The notes beneath the pieces are model-generated. The model saw only the letters and a list, made by a program, of their open reading frames with translations. It made no database searches and was not told the DNA's origin. Made by a program: the position numbers and the translations under genes. Below are positions 11,040 through 24,564 of a stretch of 64,000 bases of DNA, in pieces; position 1 is the stretch's first letter, and every line of letters starts with the position of its first letter. Source of the stretch: Sycobia sp. Sy_11 (taxonomy: Eukaryota; Arthropoda; Insecta; Hymenoptera; Epichrysomallidae); NCBI GenBank assembly GCA_018907035.1, contig JACCIC010000275.1, forward strand, positions 102,501 to 166,500, in the 5' to 3' direction.

Positions 11040-14000
11040 AAAAAATTTTATATGTAGGTATTTAGATTTTTTAAATACAATTATTCTAGCGATAATTCAA
11101 TTATACAAAGAAGTTGTAATTATATTTTTTAAAAGTTTACTCGAAGATCATTTTGAATATTTCTATAATATAAATATAGTTATTTAAAATGGAAGTGGTA
11201 TGTTTATAATAATCATTGTGTAATTGACGAGATTATATTTAATCTGTTTAGTTTGAATACGTACTGATGAGATAAGTACAATTATGACATGTATAAAATA
11301 ATTTTTATTAATAAAGAAAAACATATAAAATGTGGCACAAAGAATATGATGAGTTAATGGTTCTTCCAAAATCCATCAAAACATTGTGTTATTCAACATC
11401 AATACAGATATGAAATATTTTCATTTTATACCATATCAATTCAATAAAATTTCGAAAATAGTATAAAGCTGAATTTTTTTTATTATATTTCTTTTAGTTA
11501 CGAGACTAATATAGGCTAATTAGTATTATAATTACCCATTATAGCTATATATTATTATTATTCATATCATTATTTCATCTTGTTAAACTATCCTATACAT
11601 ATTTGTATATATAAATAATAATTATTGTGTAAAACTATCAACATTATTGAGATAGAGTTTAATGGAACAACAAAATATGAATTTTATATTACCAAACATT
11701 TAGTCATTTCATTTTGGAGGATCAAACGTCTATTGTGTTATAATTTATCAATAATTTATAAAATTGATACAAAATTTACCTCATAAACGTCTAAATCATG
11801 CAGCAAAAGTTCCTGTATAGAACCATTTGTAAATACTCAAAATTAGTTTAAAAATTTTCAAATAGAGCTCCCTGTTGCTACTCTATGCAAATATATAAAT
11901 TTATAAGCTTGAAGGAAGGTATATACTTGGAAGGTATATATCGATATTGTTATATTTTATATGGTACATTAAGAAATAGCAAACACGTGCTTTTTGTAGG
12001 CTACGAAATCCTTTTATAGGGGGTGAAATAGGCCTACAAAGTTAACTCTTAAAATTTGTTAACGCCTTTATCTATGCAAGATTTTACTTTTTTATTTAAA
12101 TTTTTATTTAAATATCCAACTAAATAACGTTGAAAATATTTAATTTCTTTAATTTATTTGTATTCAATATTTTTCAATCATTTGCGCATATTTATACTCA
12201 TGAAAGTGGCAATACCAATCTCCACCCACGGTTCTACCATATAGTTTTAATGAAATAACATATTCTTCCCATATTTTGCTTAGTGTAGATTAACTTTTTT
12301 CATACAGTAATTTGATAACATGCATATTTCTTTTTTTCGTATTAAAATTTATATAAAAATTTACATCTTACTCTTTAGTTTTTTCTTTAACGAGCTAATG
12401 GATTTTGTCCTATTATTGACAATACAGACAGCAATTGAACATTTTTCAAATTCTCTGTTTAATTTTGTTAATCGGGTGATCAGATTAATGTTTTTTACAA
12501 TTTGCAAAATTATAATTTCAGAATGTAATTTATACTTTTATTTTTCGATTCTAATCGCTTTTTCGAAAGGCGTATTATATTAGAAATATAAAAGTAATTT
12601 TAGAAAAAAATATTATATAATACAATTCTTAAAACTAAGCATTTCAAAGAATATATTTTTCTTTTTAAAAAGTAGAGGTTGCAGTCCTGAAAATTTAAAT
12701 AAAGATCCCATTTTAAGGGTAATTGTTTGCATCCGATATTTTTATTTGCCGTATAAATTACGATTTGAAAAACCGTTTTTGAGATTTGATTTTGAAGCAC
12801 AATTTCACCCCTGAGTATTTCCCAGTCGATAAAAAATACGTGTCTGACTTTTTGAAATAACGAAACGATATACTATCGTTATTACAGACGCAATATAACA
12901 ACCATAAATGAAGTCGCATTGTTTTGACTGCCTGTACAATTTATCACGATCTTTGAAGTTAATAAGAAACTTAAAGAATGTTTTTTATTCTATTTTTATT
13001 CTATTTCTAGTTCTATATCTTTATTCTATTTCTATTTCTTACTAAAAATCATGTATATAAAAATAATAATATCATAATAAATAAAACCCATTATTTTTTT
13101 AATGATTGCAATAGTTAATTATTTGAAAATTAGATGTCCGGTTATATATTCCATTTTTTTATCTTTACAGTTACACTCGGACGAGTTTACCCAATTGTAT
13201 CCGAGTTGAAATGTCTTTCATTTACAAAATTATATTAAAAATAAGCTATTTTCTTTCTCATTATCACTAATTATCTATTTATTCTCTTTTTTATTATGAA
13301 AATTAATTTTAAGTTTAAATTACAGTATTTTTACATTCAGATTAGGTAATAAATATTATACGTTAGGTAATAAATAACTAATACGTCTGAGTATAGGGAG
13401 AAATCCAAAAACCCTGTCCGGATACTGCGATAATGCAATTTTTTTTATATTACTATTATATGTTTTCTATACATTTTAATCTGATGATTTTTTTAGACAG
13501 TGTGTGAAACTATCTAAATATTATGTTAAAAATAGTAGAGTTATAAAAAAAATATTCATAATGAAAGTGAAGTTTAAAGACATGAGTCTACAAACGTCTG
13601 AACCTTAGGAACTTTATCTTATTATGAATTTGAATAATTATTGAGTATTCAATGGATATAGGTATGATAATTGTTATTTTCGCATTTATTTTTCTGAATT
13701 TTTATTTTGTTTAGAAATAATTTATATATAATTTATATAATTCATATAAAGGTGTAAATTATAAATTTCTGAATTGATAGACAAAAAATAAATAAATAGT
13801 ATAATATATGAATATAATTTATTTACCAAATCGACTAATTCTACCTTTCAAATTTTTTTAAAATTGAGTGTCAATAAACTTAATAGATTGCTAACTGTTT
13901 ATATTTAACTAAAAAAAAACCTCCTAAATATAAGAATTAACATACCCTTATATCATAAATTCTTTTGTACTTTGCATAAGGAGCAATGTATTTCAGTATA

Positions 14001-16800
14001 GTATTTTATCGTTTCGCTTTACTTTTTATTATTATTTTTTTGGACTTTCAGTCGCTTTGGCAAATGAATCACTCATCTATATATTATTCGAAAACTAGAA
14101 AGAATGTATCATATTTTTATGCAGAATTAATTACCAGAACCTGAAATTGTTGGTAAAGATATTCATATACTTTTATTAATCACGGCAAAAAATTAATTAA
14201 TGAATCTGCTATATTTTAGATAAATCATAAGATCGAGTGGATTCCAAATCACAAACATTAGATAAAAATTTATCTTCAGAAGATTTTAAATAATTAGATT
14301 GTTCATAATTAATTTATAAAATGTCTCGACAATAAATATTTTTTTTTATGAAAAATGCAAAATATTCTTCATTCATTTAATGCTATACAATTAATAATAT
14401 GAAGAAAACGGGGAGATTACAAAAAATTTTACCTATCTTACGGAGGGCAACAGAGAGGTGCAACATCGTTAAAAATTTCAACGTAACGTATGAACAAACC
14501 CCTAATCGAACCATAAGATTTTCGACCTTATAATGACGTTCACGTTCTGACCAGTTCAGAATCAATTCATTCTGACGAAACATGGAAAGACCAAAATGTT
14601 CAACTTTTTACATTGAGTTCTTATCCCAAAATTGAATTTCAAGACTTTTTCTTTCTTCGTAAATAGGAATTTCTGCAATAGTATTTTAAAAGAACGAGTA
14701 TATAAACTTTGAGATCATTATACGTATATGATGCAATTTGTTTTTATTATGGCTTATTTCTCACCCCGACAGATTAAAACGAGATGCAAAAAATGTATTT
14801 TTGAGTCGTTTCAGTGTTGCGGTGATGCGGAACGTAATAATTGTGAAAACTATGCTCAACTTGAACCTTTTGTAATACGAAGGGCAGTAGTTTGGATGTA
14901 CGATTAGATTAGAATTGAGAACGAAAGGGGGGTGACTGACTCAATAAGCCAACACACCCTCCTTGTCAGTGTAAATATTATTTAAAAAACAAAAATCATT
15001 TTCCGAGATTTGATGCCGTTTGGAAGTTATTTAGGCTTAGAACCGAGCAAGGTATTCGAAGGGCTTTAGAAACAACCATTGCCGACATCGTCGAGCAATT
15101 TCATCATCATCTATACATACTACATATATATTGTGCTAGATAGATAAGAACGTTCTATTTCTTGCATGTCCAGCTGAATCTTCCGCGTATGAAAGCGTAC
15201 GCTACTGCTAATGAGCGGTTTAGTGACGTTTGAGCGTACTGCGTACCAGTAAGAAACGTTCACATTCGATTCCTATCCTCCTCGCCATTTTTATGCTTCA
15301 ATATAACATATTTTTTATATCACAAATACCAAGTGTTTACGTGGAAAATTCTTTCGTATACATATATATATATGTAGAAATACTATCTATTACGAGCATG
15401 TATAGAGATGAATCGGAATGTTCGAGAGTTCAGGCCGAGAACGCCGGACAATGTAAATTTTATGAAAATAGATGCGTCTTAAAATAGACTTCGCGACTTC
15501 GTGCCCGGAACGACGCCCTTCGAGTACCTTAAAAGAAGATAGGATTTAAAAGCACGAAGAAGCTGCTTGTTTCCGCGACTTTCAGAACTATACGAGCAGT
15601 AACGAGTTATGTGCACTGTAGGCTCCTATTGATATACACTCCAGACATTGCCGAATGATCGTGAGTAAAATTTTCTTCACGGGATCTATACCTGCTCAGA
15701 CAATCAGACGCGTTTTTTCTCGGATCAGCATTTTTCGAAACGGCGCATACCCACTATAATTGAAAAATTATTAAACCGATCGCGCTACAATTTATTTAAC
15801 CTATATTTTCAGTATGTACAATCTATACTATCGAGTAAGTAAGTTATATCCAAACGTTTTTTTTTTTTTTATTAAACCGCATAAAAAATGTTGAAAAATA
15901 TATTGTTTCTATAGATTTTGGTCAAAATTTCAATTTTAATCCGTTTTTAGATCCTCCACACGATAGTCGTGCATTATCAGATGGAGACTAGAAGGTCTCA
16001 ATCATGGATATTTTTTTATAAAATCTTTTTGCAAACGGTGTCAAGAAGGCTCTCTAGCCAGTTTAAATGTTTATTTCATTATATAAAAGAAATTGTAAAA
16101 TTTTTTCGATCGTTACTAAATATAATATAACAAACGTTATACGTTGTTTTTTTTCTTCAAAAGATAAAAAATATTTATTGAAATTTCAAGAATAAAATAG
16201 TAATATAAAAGAATAAAGACATTGGATTAGTGACAAACATTATTTCAAAGTGTCTCAACACAGGCAAATAAAATATTATGGAAAATAAATTTGACGGGCA
16301 AGTAAACAGTCGCGGTGATCAATCCAGTTGCAACAACAATATATATTAAATAAAAAAAATTTATAATAAAGTAGATTATAAGTAGAGAAAGATTTTTTAA
16401 AAATGTTTATATATTTTAACTCATGAGAGAAATAGTCCGTAATTTTAGTCCTAAAGCGTCAACGGTATTATAGCCCGAATAAAAAACTCTTTATATAGTT
16501 TACGTATTTCATCTCGAAAAACTGCTCATAGAGAAAAAAATGCTTATATAACGAAAAACACGTGTTTTAACGATACCTACGTCTGTTTAATTTTTCCTAT
16601 TTTCCTTAGTTCATTTTTCTTATGCGTAACATGAAAATTCGCTTGAGGCCGAAAGCCATTATACGATATTCGTAATCGGCAGTGAAAATAAATAAATATA
16701 TAAATATTCAGCATCATCGAGTGACGAAATTTACTGAATAAAGTCACAATATCGCTGATGCTTCAGAGGGTTTTCGAAATATTGAGTTTTTCCCAAAAAA
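11040..16800. other. AT-rich noncoding stretch
   Basis: About 5.8 kb of AT-rich DNA with no open frame resembling a gene, no long microsatellite and no terminal inverted repeats that I could pair. Small items only: an imperfect stem at 11993-12043 (TTGTAGGC...GCCTACAA), TTCTATTT-type short repeats near 12980-13040, and a twice-repeated TTAGGTAATAAATA near 13340-13376. Confidence 0.5.
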
Positions 16801-16810
16801 ATCACATGTA

Positions 16811-17050
16811 TCAAAAATTGTATAAAGTATAAAAAATATGTACTTTTATGACATCTACAATGTTTGTTTGAAATATTTTTTTATATCTTTCATATTTCCT
16901 GAGATAAATTTTCGAGGTGAAAATTCCATTTCTATCAAAAGCCACTACACTATTCGTAATCAGCGCCTCCAAAAACATAAGTGCACCAATCATCGGCATA
17001 TATATAATTGCGGATGATCTGCGCATTGCAAAGAATCCGCGATAAAGCAC
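16811..17050 (-). CDS. Possible terminal exon of an unrecognised minus-strand gene
   Basis: A 79-codon open frame ending in TGA. It is preceded immediately by an acceptor-like CCTATTATCAG (complement of 17051-17061). It encodes one strongly hydrophobic stretch (AIIYMPMIGALMFLEALI) followed by a basic, Lys/Tyr-rich tail, as in a C-terminal membrane-anchored protein. No family is recognised, no upstream exon was found, and a frame of this length can arise by chance in this window. Reported because of the splice site and membrane segment only. Confidence 0.18.
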   Translation of the reverse strand: MLYRGFFAMRRSSAIIYMPMIGALMFLEALITNSVVAFDRNGIFTSKIYLRKYERYKKIFQTNIVDVIKVHIFYTLYNF

Positions 17051-17089
17051 CTGATAATAGGTATATTTCCAGCAAAATGCATACTTCTG

Positions 17090-17860
17090 CTTTAGAAATC
17101 AGTGTGTTTCCCGGTCACCATAACGACCGCGACGTCATAATTCGCGTCGGCGCGCGGCGCGAAATTTTCAACGAGTCCCGCGCGGCCACCGTTAACAGAG
17201 AGTGCATATAAATTGTTATCTACACACATATATATATATAAGTATAAAGTAGCGCGCGCGCGCACGCACCTGCGCCACATATTTATATATGAACTATATC
17301 GCATATACGTTTGACGGACGGCGACGGCGCTTGGCTGAATTTCTCGCGCCGCGCCGTCGGGCTCGTCGCGCACGCGATGCAAATAATCGCCCGCGAGTCG
17401 AGGCATCCGTCAGTACCGTCTTCGCCGTCGGCTCGCGTTGTCTCTCTCGCTCTCTCTCTCTCCCTCTCTCACTCTCCCTGACTCTCTCCGCTGTAACGAT
17501 ACGTGTTCGCTACCGGCAAAAGAAAAAAAAAAACACATTAAGAATACACAGCGATTTATCATGTAGAAAATCGGATGCCCGCTTGCGCGTCCCCGCGGCG
17601 CCGACCGGAGGGAAGGAGCTCCGGGAGGACGCCATCGGGAGGATGCCGGGGACTCGTCGCCGTCGTCGTCTTGGTGGTAGCGGATCGCCTCCCGGGACTG
17701 CTGTCGGGGACGCTCTTAGCCCGTGGTCGGGGCATCGATCGGCGGTCATTGGGTCAGTGCGGCGCGCATTAGATCGATCCGCGGGAGAGTTCGTGCACCG
17801 GCTGCGTCGGCGGCGGCTATCGCCAGCGAGTAAGTGTCACGCGGCCTCGCTTTATAATAC
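17090..17860. promoter_or_regulatory. GC/CpG-rich patch with a possible first exon
   Basis: An abrupt CpG-rich patch in AT-rich surroundings, with a (CT)n pyrimidine run near 17440-17490. On the plus strand a good donor-like GA/GTAAGTGT occurs at 17829/17830, and an ATG at 17643 begins an Arg/Gly-rich open frame running into it. This could be a promoter with a first exon for a plus-strand gene. No second exon is identified, and both strands are open here because GC-rich DNA has few stops. Confidence 0.25.
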
Positions 17861-20076
17861 ATACACACACACACACGCACGCGCACACACACACACACAC
17901 ACATAAATGCCCTCTCCACTGTTTATCTCACCGCATTGTGCACTTACGTACGTGTATGTCTATCTATGTATTACACGGGCAAATATGTGGTTATTTTACT
18001 TAGTTTTACACTCTCGCTTTTGCGTTGGAACGTACGCCTTAAGAGCTGGTGGAACGATGCACTCGACTGTAATAAGGATTGCCTACCGTGCAGGAGCACG
18101 AATGCGCTTTACTACGTGCACGTTATTTTATATAGCCGCAGAGCGCCGCTTTTGCCTCGCGTGATCCATACGAATATAACTTAACCGATGCGTTTCTGTA
18201 CGTTATATATCTTCGCTTTTATTTCACGCGTGTTTAATGCCGACGAAGAGGTTCTTTTCTTCTTTTCGTTGAGCGTTTGTTGTTCGCTTATTGGGGCATT
18301 TATTTCGAATTGGCACGATATCCCGATTTGATGCTTTATCGTCCAAGTATTCAAGGCCCTATGTACAATCTTGTCACAACTATAGATGCAAGCTGCAGGA
18401 GTATCCAAAATTAGCTATAAATAAGTATAATAATAAAGTTAAGTAAATTAATTAACAATGAAGTAAAACAGAGATAATATAATAAGTAAAAATTATACGA
18501 GAGCTGGGAAAAAGCTAAATGGGGATACTTTATAGTAACATGTAAACATTAAAGTGTTAAGAATGATCTTACAATCCAGTAAAGAAATTGAAAGAGTTAA
18601 CTAATCTAGCTTTTTCAATATTTTTTATTAGGCATGTTTAAAAATAAAACGAACGAATACATTTCTTTTGAAGGCACTAAAACGTACATTTTGTTTAACA
18701 TGCGATAAAAAATACAAATCAAGCAATATAATATACACTCGCGAATAAATAATAACCAATTTGTACTTATTCATTGTCGAAATTACAATTACATAATGAG
18801 CTCCAATGAGATGAAAAGTAGAAGAACGTTTGCTTAAAAAGATGCGGTATTAAATATTTATAGGCGAAAAATTAGTTATTGATACCGACAATGTGATACT
18901 TTTAATCTATGAAATGATTACAAACGATGTTTTTTAATAAATTTATATTTGGCAGTAATAAACCGACAGTTACTGGTTATTGTAATTTATAAACATATAT
19001 TAAAACCTATCGATTTTATTGTTTAATTTTTATACAATGTAAGTTATGCGACTTAATAAAGCATTATAATATATCAACCCTTGTAACTCATTGACCGACA
19101 CTAGACTATAAGAGCATCAGATTTTATGTGTAATTCTCTAATTCGCCTTTCGATGGAGGTACGGTAATTACATATTTATTAATTTTGCCTAATCTTACGT
19201 AAGTTGAATGTTATCAATTTATAAATGTATTATTTTACTTTATTTATACGTATATATCATAATAAAGACAATCTTTATTTTTTACTTGTTTTAAGAATGG
19301 GCAGTTAATAAAACGCCCTAAATGTCGGTAAAAACAAATAAAATATATTGTTGCGTTTTATACGAAAATTTATCTATATTAGAAAAATTGACGGCTGTAC
19401 CAATCAACTCCTTTAATTGCTTTCTAAAAAATGCAAATATTTAGCCGTAAAACGATGAAATGATAAATCGTATATTTTACACATCTTTTCAAGCTCGGTA
19501 ACGATAAAGTGAGCATGTATAAAAAGTGGTCACAATTCCTAATTTACCAGGCATAGAAATATAAGTAGAAGAAAATATTGCAAATAATGTTTCTATACAA
19601 TCAACTAAAAAGTAAAACAATAATTTGTATTATAATAATGATAAATTTCTAAAGAATAATTATTCACAATTTTCTACCGATTGTCCCACAAATACATCAT
19701 GATCGTATTGCGAATAAATAGTAGTCAAGAAAATTCGCAAAGCATTTTTAATTGAATTATTGTAAGCGTCAAAATCTCATTGATCAGTGGTACACCACGT
19801 TTTTCGTGAGAATTAATTTTCAGGAAAATATAGGTACGACATAATTATGAATAATTATCTGATTAAAAATTTATGCTTAGCAATAAAAAAAAATCTTCCT
19901 TTTCATCGATCGTAAAAACATCATTAGCGTCATATTTTTAATTTTTTACTTACAGATTTTTTTTCTACTTAATATTTCATTCGATATACAAAGGCGCAAT
20001 TCAAAATTCCATCATTCTCATCTTCAATTATATTCTTTCCCTTTTCATCTTGTTTGTATCAAGTTTTTCGACATAG
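17861..20076. other. AT-rich noncoding stretch
   Basis: Begins with a short (CA)n/(CGCA) tract at about 17864-17904, then becomes AT-rich. No gene, RNA or paired repeat recognised. Confidence 0.4.
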
Positions 20077-20274
20077 ATATTAAAATTTTATATCGATTCC
20101 GAGCCCACGTGTTGCAGCGAATCGACCCGTGGAGCCGTAGTACCTCGGAAATCGCTGCGCGCGCTCGATGAAATTCGTGTGATTTGCTCCAGGGCCGAGC
20201 GCTGCAAAATGATGGATGAGTATGATTTGCTCGCGCTCGCACAACAACTATCGTGCAACCTGATTAGCATGTAA
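20077..20274 (+). CDS. Possible terminal exon, unrecognised protein
   Basis: A 65-codon open frame ending in TAA whose DNA is clearly more GC-rich than its AT-rich flanks (20095-20260). The C-terminal part reads KSLRALDEIRVICSRAERC, then MMDEYDLLALAQQL, a charged, helix-prone composition unlike translated noncoding AT-rich DNA. TAG/ATATT at 20076 or TTGCAG/CG at 20117 could be acceptors. No family is recognised and no partner exon found. The opposite strand is also open, so the orientation is not certain. Confidence 0.2.
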   Translation: MLKFYIDSEPTCCSESTRGAVVPRKSLRALDEIRVICSRAERCKMMDEYDLLALAQQLSCNLISM

Positions 20275-22870
20275 ATTTATTAAAGAGTTAACAATTCGGT
20301 GAAAAAGGATTTCATAAATTTGTCAACAATTCGGTTTAACAAAATTTCATTCGGAAGAAACTACGCAGGGTCCCAAATTTTTTTCCGCAGTCGTCAATAA
20401 AAGGATATAATACGATTTCTCTCGTATAACGCTATCAAATTTGACGATTTATAATGGAACGATACCAATTTTTCAAAATACTTATGCGCATTACCTGTAC
20501 GTACTCCTCGTGAATATTCCCATCGCGACTCGTGGAAGCCGGCGATCGTTTCCAGCGTAGCAAAGAATCAACGATTTACGTAAATCTTCCGTGCGCGACG
20601 AAAGATTATCCTCCAGTGACTATTTTCACGTCGTCCAAAAGGGAGTTGCTTAGACCGCTCGCCTTCCATAATTTGGTACGAGAGTTTGCTAATACAAGAA
20701 AAACAAAGCAGGAAGAAACATGCATAATCTATTTCCGTAGCTTTATCATTTATGCGTCGTTTAAATATATTTCGAATAATTTTTTATTAATTATTTTAGT
20801 TAAATTATTTATGTAAAAATCTAAACGTGGCTCTTTCCACATAGGGCTATTCAGCCTAGAAATGACAGTCTTAAATGTGTGCCGGTCCCGTCATGATTTT
20901 AGTTTCCAGGCCCCTTAGGATTTTAATCGGTCGCTGAATAAAAAAAAGTACCCAGAGTTTTGTAATTTTAAGTCAACCCATACAAGGGCAAATACTTGGT
21001 TAAGATTCAAAATAAGAAACTATCAACGCCTTAATCATCAGTGATTTGATTTTGTTTTTGTATAAAAGATAATCTGCGAAGATTTACGGATAATGAGGAT
21101 AAAGCTCCTCCATATTTCTTATAATAATAATATAGATAGCCTAATATAGATAACCTAATATAGATAACCTAATGAATAAAGATTCTACGGCAAAAACTAG
21201 GAGTTTTTCCATATAATGCCATACAGTATTCTAATTGCTGTAATATTGGCATTGTTAATATATAGAGATGATTAGTAAGTAGTTATTGCAGATCTCCTAC
21301 ATATAATCAAAATAGATTTGACTCCTCACGCGGGATAAATTCTTGAGACTTTTCGTATAAAATATTTTTCTATGTAGATATAGCTATATATACGAAAGCT
21401 GCTGCAACCATGCGAAACTCAACCTCCGTACGATTCGATTCGTATGAATAAAATCTAAGCGCAGAACGATTATTTAATTGGGTTACAATTAATTGTTGTA
21501 AATGCAAATTGCGCGCCTCTTTTTACAGAGCAGTCCAAATGATTATTCAATGACTATTTCTGAGTAAAAGCTCGGCCTGTAAAGGCAATATGTCACGGTT
21601 TTGATGCCTAATGGATTGTTCAAGTATGCACTTATAAGGCCGCTAATTTTTTTAAAACTATTTTCAACTAAATCTACTTAATTCGAAGGTCGTCGATTTG
21701 TCATAATTCGCGAAACGGCGGTATTTAAAAATAATTTATTGACGTTATTCGCGCGAAGTTTAATTGAATAGAAATTATTTGAAATAGGTATAATGGTAAC
21801 GATGGTATTAGAATTAAAGAAAGAAGTAGAAGAAGAAGAAGATAACACTGTATTGCATTAATTACGTAACTGTGGAACAATTTTGTAGCCGCATGATTTA
21901 TTCATGAACTGAGAAAGTAGCAAAGACCGTATATAATTATGAGGTTGCGCTTTACGCTTATGTTAAAACGCATTTAATAACGGATAATATTATTGTTAAA
22001 AATGTCGATGGCCGGAAAAAAAATAAGCTCATAAAAAGAGAAAAATTAATTAAATTTTGTGTTTAATATGTATACATAATTATATATACATATAATTTAG
22101 ATTAGACCCTTCTTCCTGCGCCAATCAGCCCAATTTCGTGAGCAACGCGTACTTTTCATTAATGGCGCTTATAGCAGCATTATTTACGTATTTCTGAAGG
22201 ATTTTTGTCTGGCTCGCATCGATTTTGTGAATGCACAAGACAACGGATTTAAATCTTTCAAATGCACTATTACTTTAATTGCGCGATGTTTTAATAATTT
22301 GGCTTTTCGATAATGATGGTTTTATGCGCGTAATCATACTCACACGTACTATGACAAATATATACAATAAATTATTTATTTCGTTACGTGTTAAAAGTTA
22401 CTTTCACATTTTTCGCTATAGTGTAAGGATATATAATTGTACAAGAAATCTGTAATGATAAATACACTTTCAAGCGTTCGGATCGATACCGTTCCGTTTA
22501 CCAGCTCATTATTTCGCAAATTGTTAATTCAGATGAAGTCCATGAGTGATTTAATTTCAATAATATCCGTCGTCTGGACTAAAGCCGAGGCAAACAGTTT
22601 GTAAAACTGCAGTATATCAATAAAAATTATTGTATCGCTCGACTGCAGTTTCGACCAGGAAACTATATTTTCACCTCGGAATCAAATTAAATTCTTCCGG
22701 AAATTTTATCCAAATCCTTTCGGGTCGTTATGTGCTTTTCAACGTTGCAATTCAAGTTGATATTGGAAACACAATAAATGCCAAATCTGCAATTGTTATG
22801 ACACGAATTGAAAAATACACTAATACATCATTCAATATCAAATTACTTTTGACAAATGAGCGTAAATATA
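20275..22870. other. AT-rich stretch without a supported gene
   Basis: Contains a 14-bp minisatellite of about three copies (21129-21172) and two weak open frames: plus strand 20514-20816 and minus strand near 22126-22276. Neither resembles a known protein. Confidence 0.35.
21129..21172. repeat. 14-bp minisatellite, about 3 copies
   Basis: The unit CTAATATAGATAAC is repeated three times head to tail with one A/G change in the first copy. Confidence 0.7.
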
Positions 22871-22874
22871 TATT

Positions 22875-22877
<3 letters not shown>

Positions 22878-22926
<49 letters not shown>
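22878..22926. repeat. (TA)n microsatellite
   Basis: Perfect TA run of about 48 bp. Confidence 0.95.
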
Positions 22927-22928
<2 letters not shown>

Positions 22929-23706
22929 TTCGGTATTGAATGTCCATATAGTGCGCAAAAATGAAAAGAAAGAGAAAATATACGCCTAAATTAAGATAAT
23001 ATAGAAGGCGAAATAGTTACTTATGGGGATTTTTATTATCCATTTTGATGTTTTTTACAAACTAATGTCGATTTGATAATCTCTATTTCTAGATAAGAAA
23101 ATCAATTCATAGTGTTTAAGTTGTATCTTTTTTTTTAATTTCTCTCTCTCATATACGTGTATTAAATTTTGTACAAATGCGATTTTTTGAAATAAAGTTA
23201 TTTATTATAAATATTCGAAACAACTCTCAATTCCAAAAAGCACGTTATTATAATATTCAGTTTAAATACTTATTTGATACAAAACGCAGAAAAAAGTAAG
23301 AGATATTAATTAAATACCAAATATAACGTGAATTAAGAAACATTTCGCTAGTCTTTAAATAAGACTTCTATAGAAGTGAAAAGGGTTATGTCTTAAATAA
23401 GCTCATTTCGAGAAAAAAATCAGATCTCGCTCCCCCCCCCCCGCTTTCTCTCTTTCTCTTTCTCTTCCGAAAAAGGAGACGCATTGTTGCCGAAACAATG
23501 CCGCTCGTTCGCATTTCCATATATCAGGATCGCGGGCGATGCCGCAACGCGACGACCGCGACGCGGATTTTTCGTCATTCCGTGCGCTGCACGCCGGATG
23601 CAAAACTGCAATGTTGTTCGATCGCGGGATTCGATGATATCGAAAGCGCAAATTGGAAGTATATCCATGTATAGTCGTTTTCGCTTTGGAAAGGAAAAGA
23701 GAAGGA

Positions 23707-23708
<2 letters not shown>

Positions 23709-23769
<61 letters not shown>
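23709..23769. repeat. (TA)n microsatellite
   Basis: Perfect TA run of about 60 bp, the longest uninterrupted TA tract seen. Confidence 0.95.
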
Positions 23770-23773
<4 letters not shown>

Positions 23774-23956
23774 TAAAAGGTTATGTAGATTCCGCGAATC
23801 ATGCGTATCGTACGTGGGTGCCTGACGCGACACGTCCACCTTTGTATTATACCTGTATCATTAATTAAAGGTTTTGGATCCTCGCATCGCGCCTGCTCGC
23901 CTTCTAGACGGGCGCGAGCTCTCGACTCCGCATGCGCGCATTATCTTACATACATA

Positions 23957-23983
23957 TGTGTGTGCGTGTGTGTGTGTGTGTGT
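23957..23983. repeat. (TG)n microsatellite
   Basis: Short TG run with one GC interruption. Confidence 0.85.
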
Positions 23984-24450
23984 AAGTCGTGTCGGCCCCG
24001 AACTGGTATGTAATATGTATATATACACTCTGTACAGATGTATGTAATGCGGCACAAGGGCCGCGAGAGCAAGGACAAAGAAAGGGAAAGAGCGCGGCGC
24101 GGCGCGAGGAATCAGACTCTCGCGATGGACGCGTAGCTCGACCTTGATATATGGTGCCGACTCGCGTGCGCGCGGCGATGATTTAAGTGTCAGGGACGAA
24201 TATGGTAAAGAGACGAGAGAGCGCCAGTCGTTACTTACACTCGCGATGAGAAACGGAGCTCGGTTTCTCGGTTTATATATATATATACATACATACACGC
24301 GTGTACAATGTACATACATACATGTTTAGAGAAATATGTAGAGAGAATGGGCGTGAATAGATAGATAGAGCGATTTAGATTATTTGTATTACAAAGTAAT
24401 TCCATGTGATTGTCAAATGTTCAAATTGATCTGGTAGTCTTAATTTGAAT

Positions 24451-24510
24451 GATAGTCGGACTGTCCTTGTTTATCATCACTTTCGCGGAGTCTGAAATCT
24501 ATTATTTTTA
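24451..24510 (+). repeat. Sequence related to the MITE candidate end at 52.7 kb
   Basis: GATAGTCGGACTGTCCTTG and the next 40 bases align with the left end of the element at 52707 (CAGTCAGATTGTCCTTC onward, including the AATCTGAAAT-like block). I estimate identity at about two thirds by eye. No matching inverted end was found nearby, so this would be a decayed or half copy. Confidence 0.35.
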
Positions 24511-24564
24511 TGGCTACAACTGCCCTGAAAGAAAAAAAATGGTTAGCTAGGGACGATAGGACAG

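Larger units (their letters stand above)
23450..24280. other. GC-rich patch
   Basis: CpG-rich segment interrupted by (TA)n at 23709-23769 and (TG)n at 23957-23983. Open frames on both strands are low-complexity or explained by scarcity of stop codons. It could be a promoter or first exon; nothing decides this. Confidence 0.25.

Noticed and set aside
11993..12043. Stem TTGTAGGC...GCCTACAA as a Helitron end
   Set aside because: No CTRR terminus, no TC start and no coding relative; the internal pairing is weak.
17289..17906. 205-codon plus-strand frame
   Set aside because: Runs through pyrimidine and CA repeats and crosses the donor-like site at 17829; kept only as a possible first exon.
22126..22276. 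Minus-strand frame reading like a helical peptide
   Set aside because: Only about 48 codons, interrupted by TGA, no splice sites; chance is sufficient.
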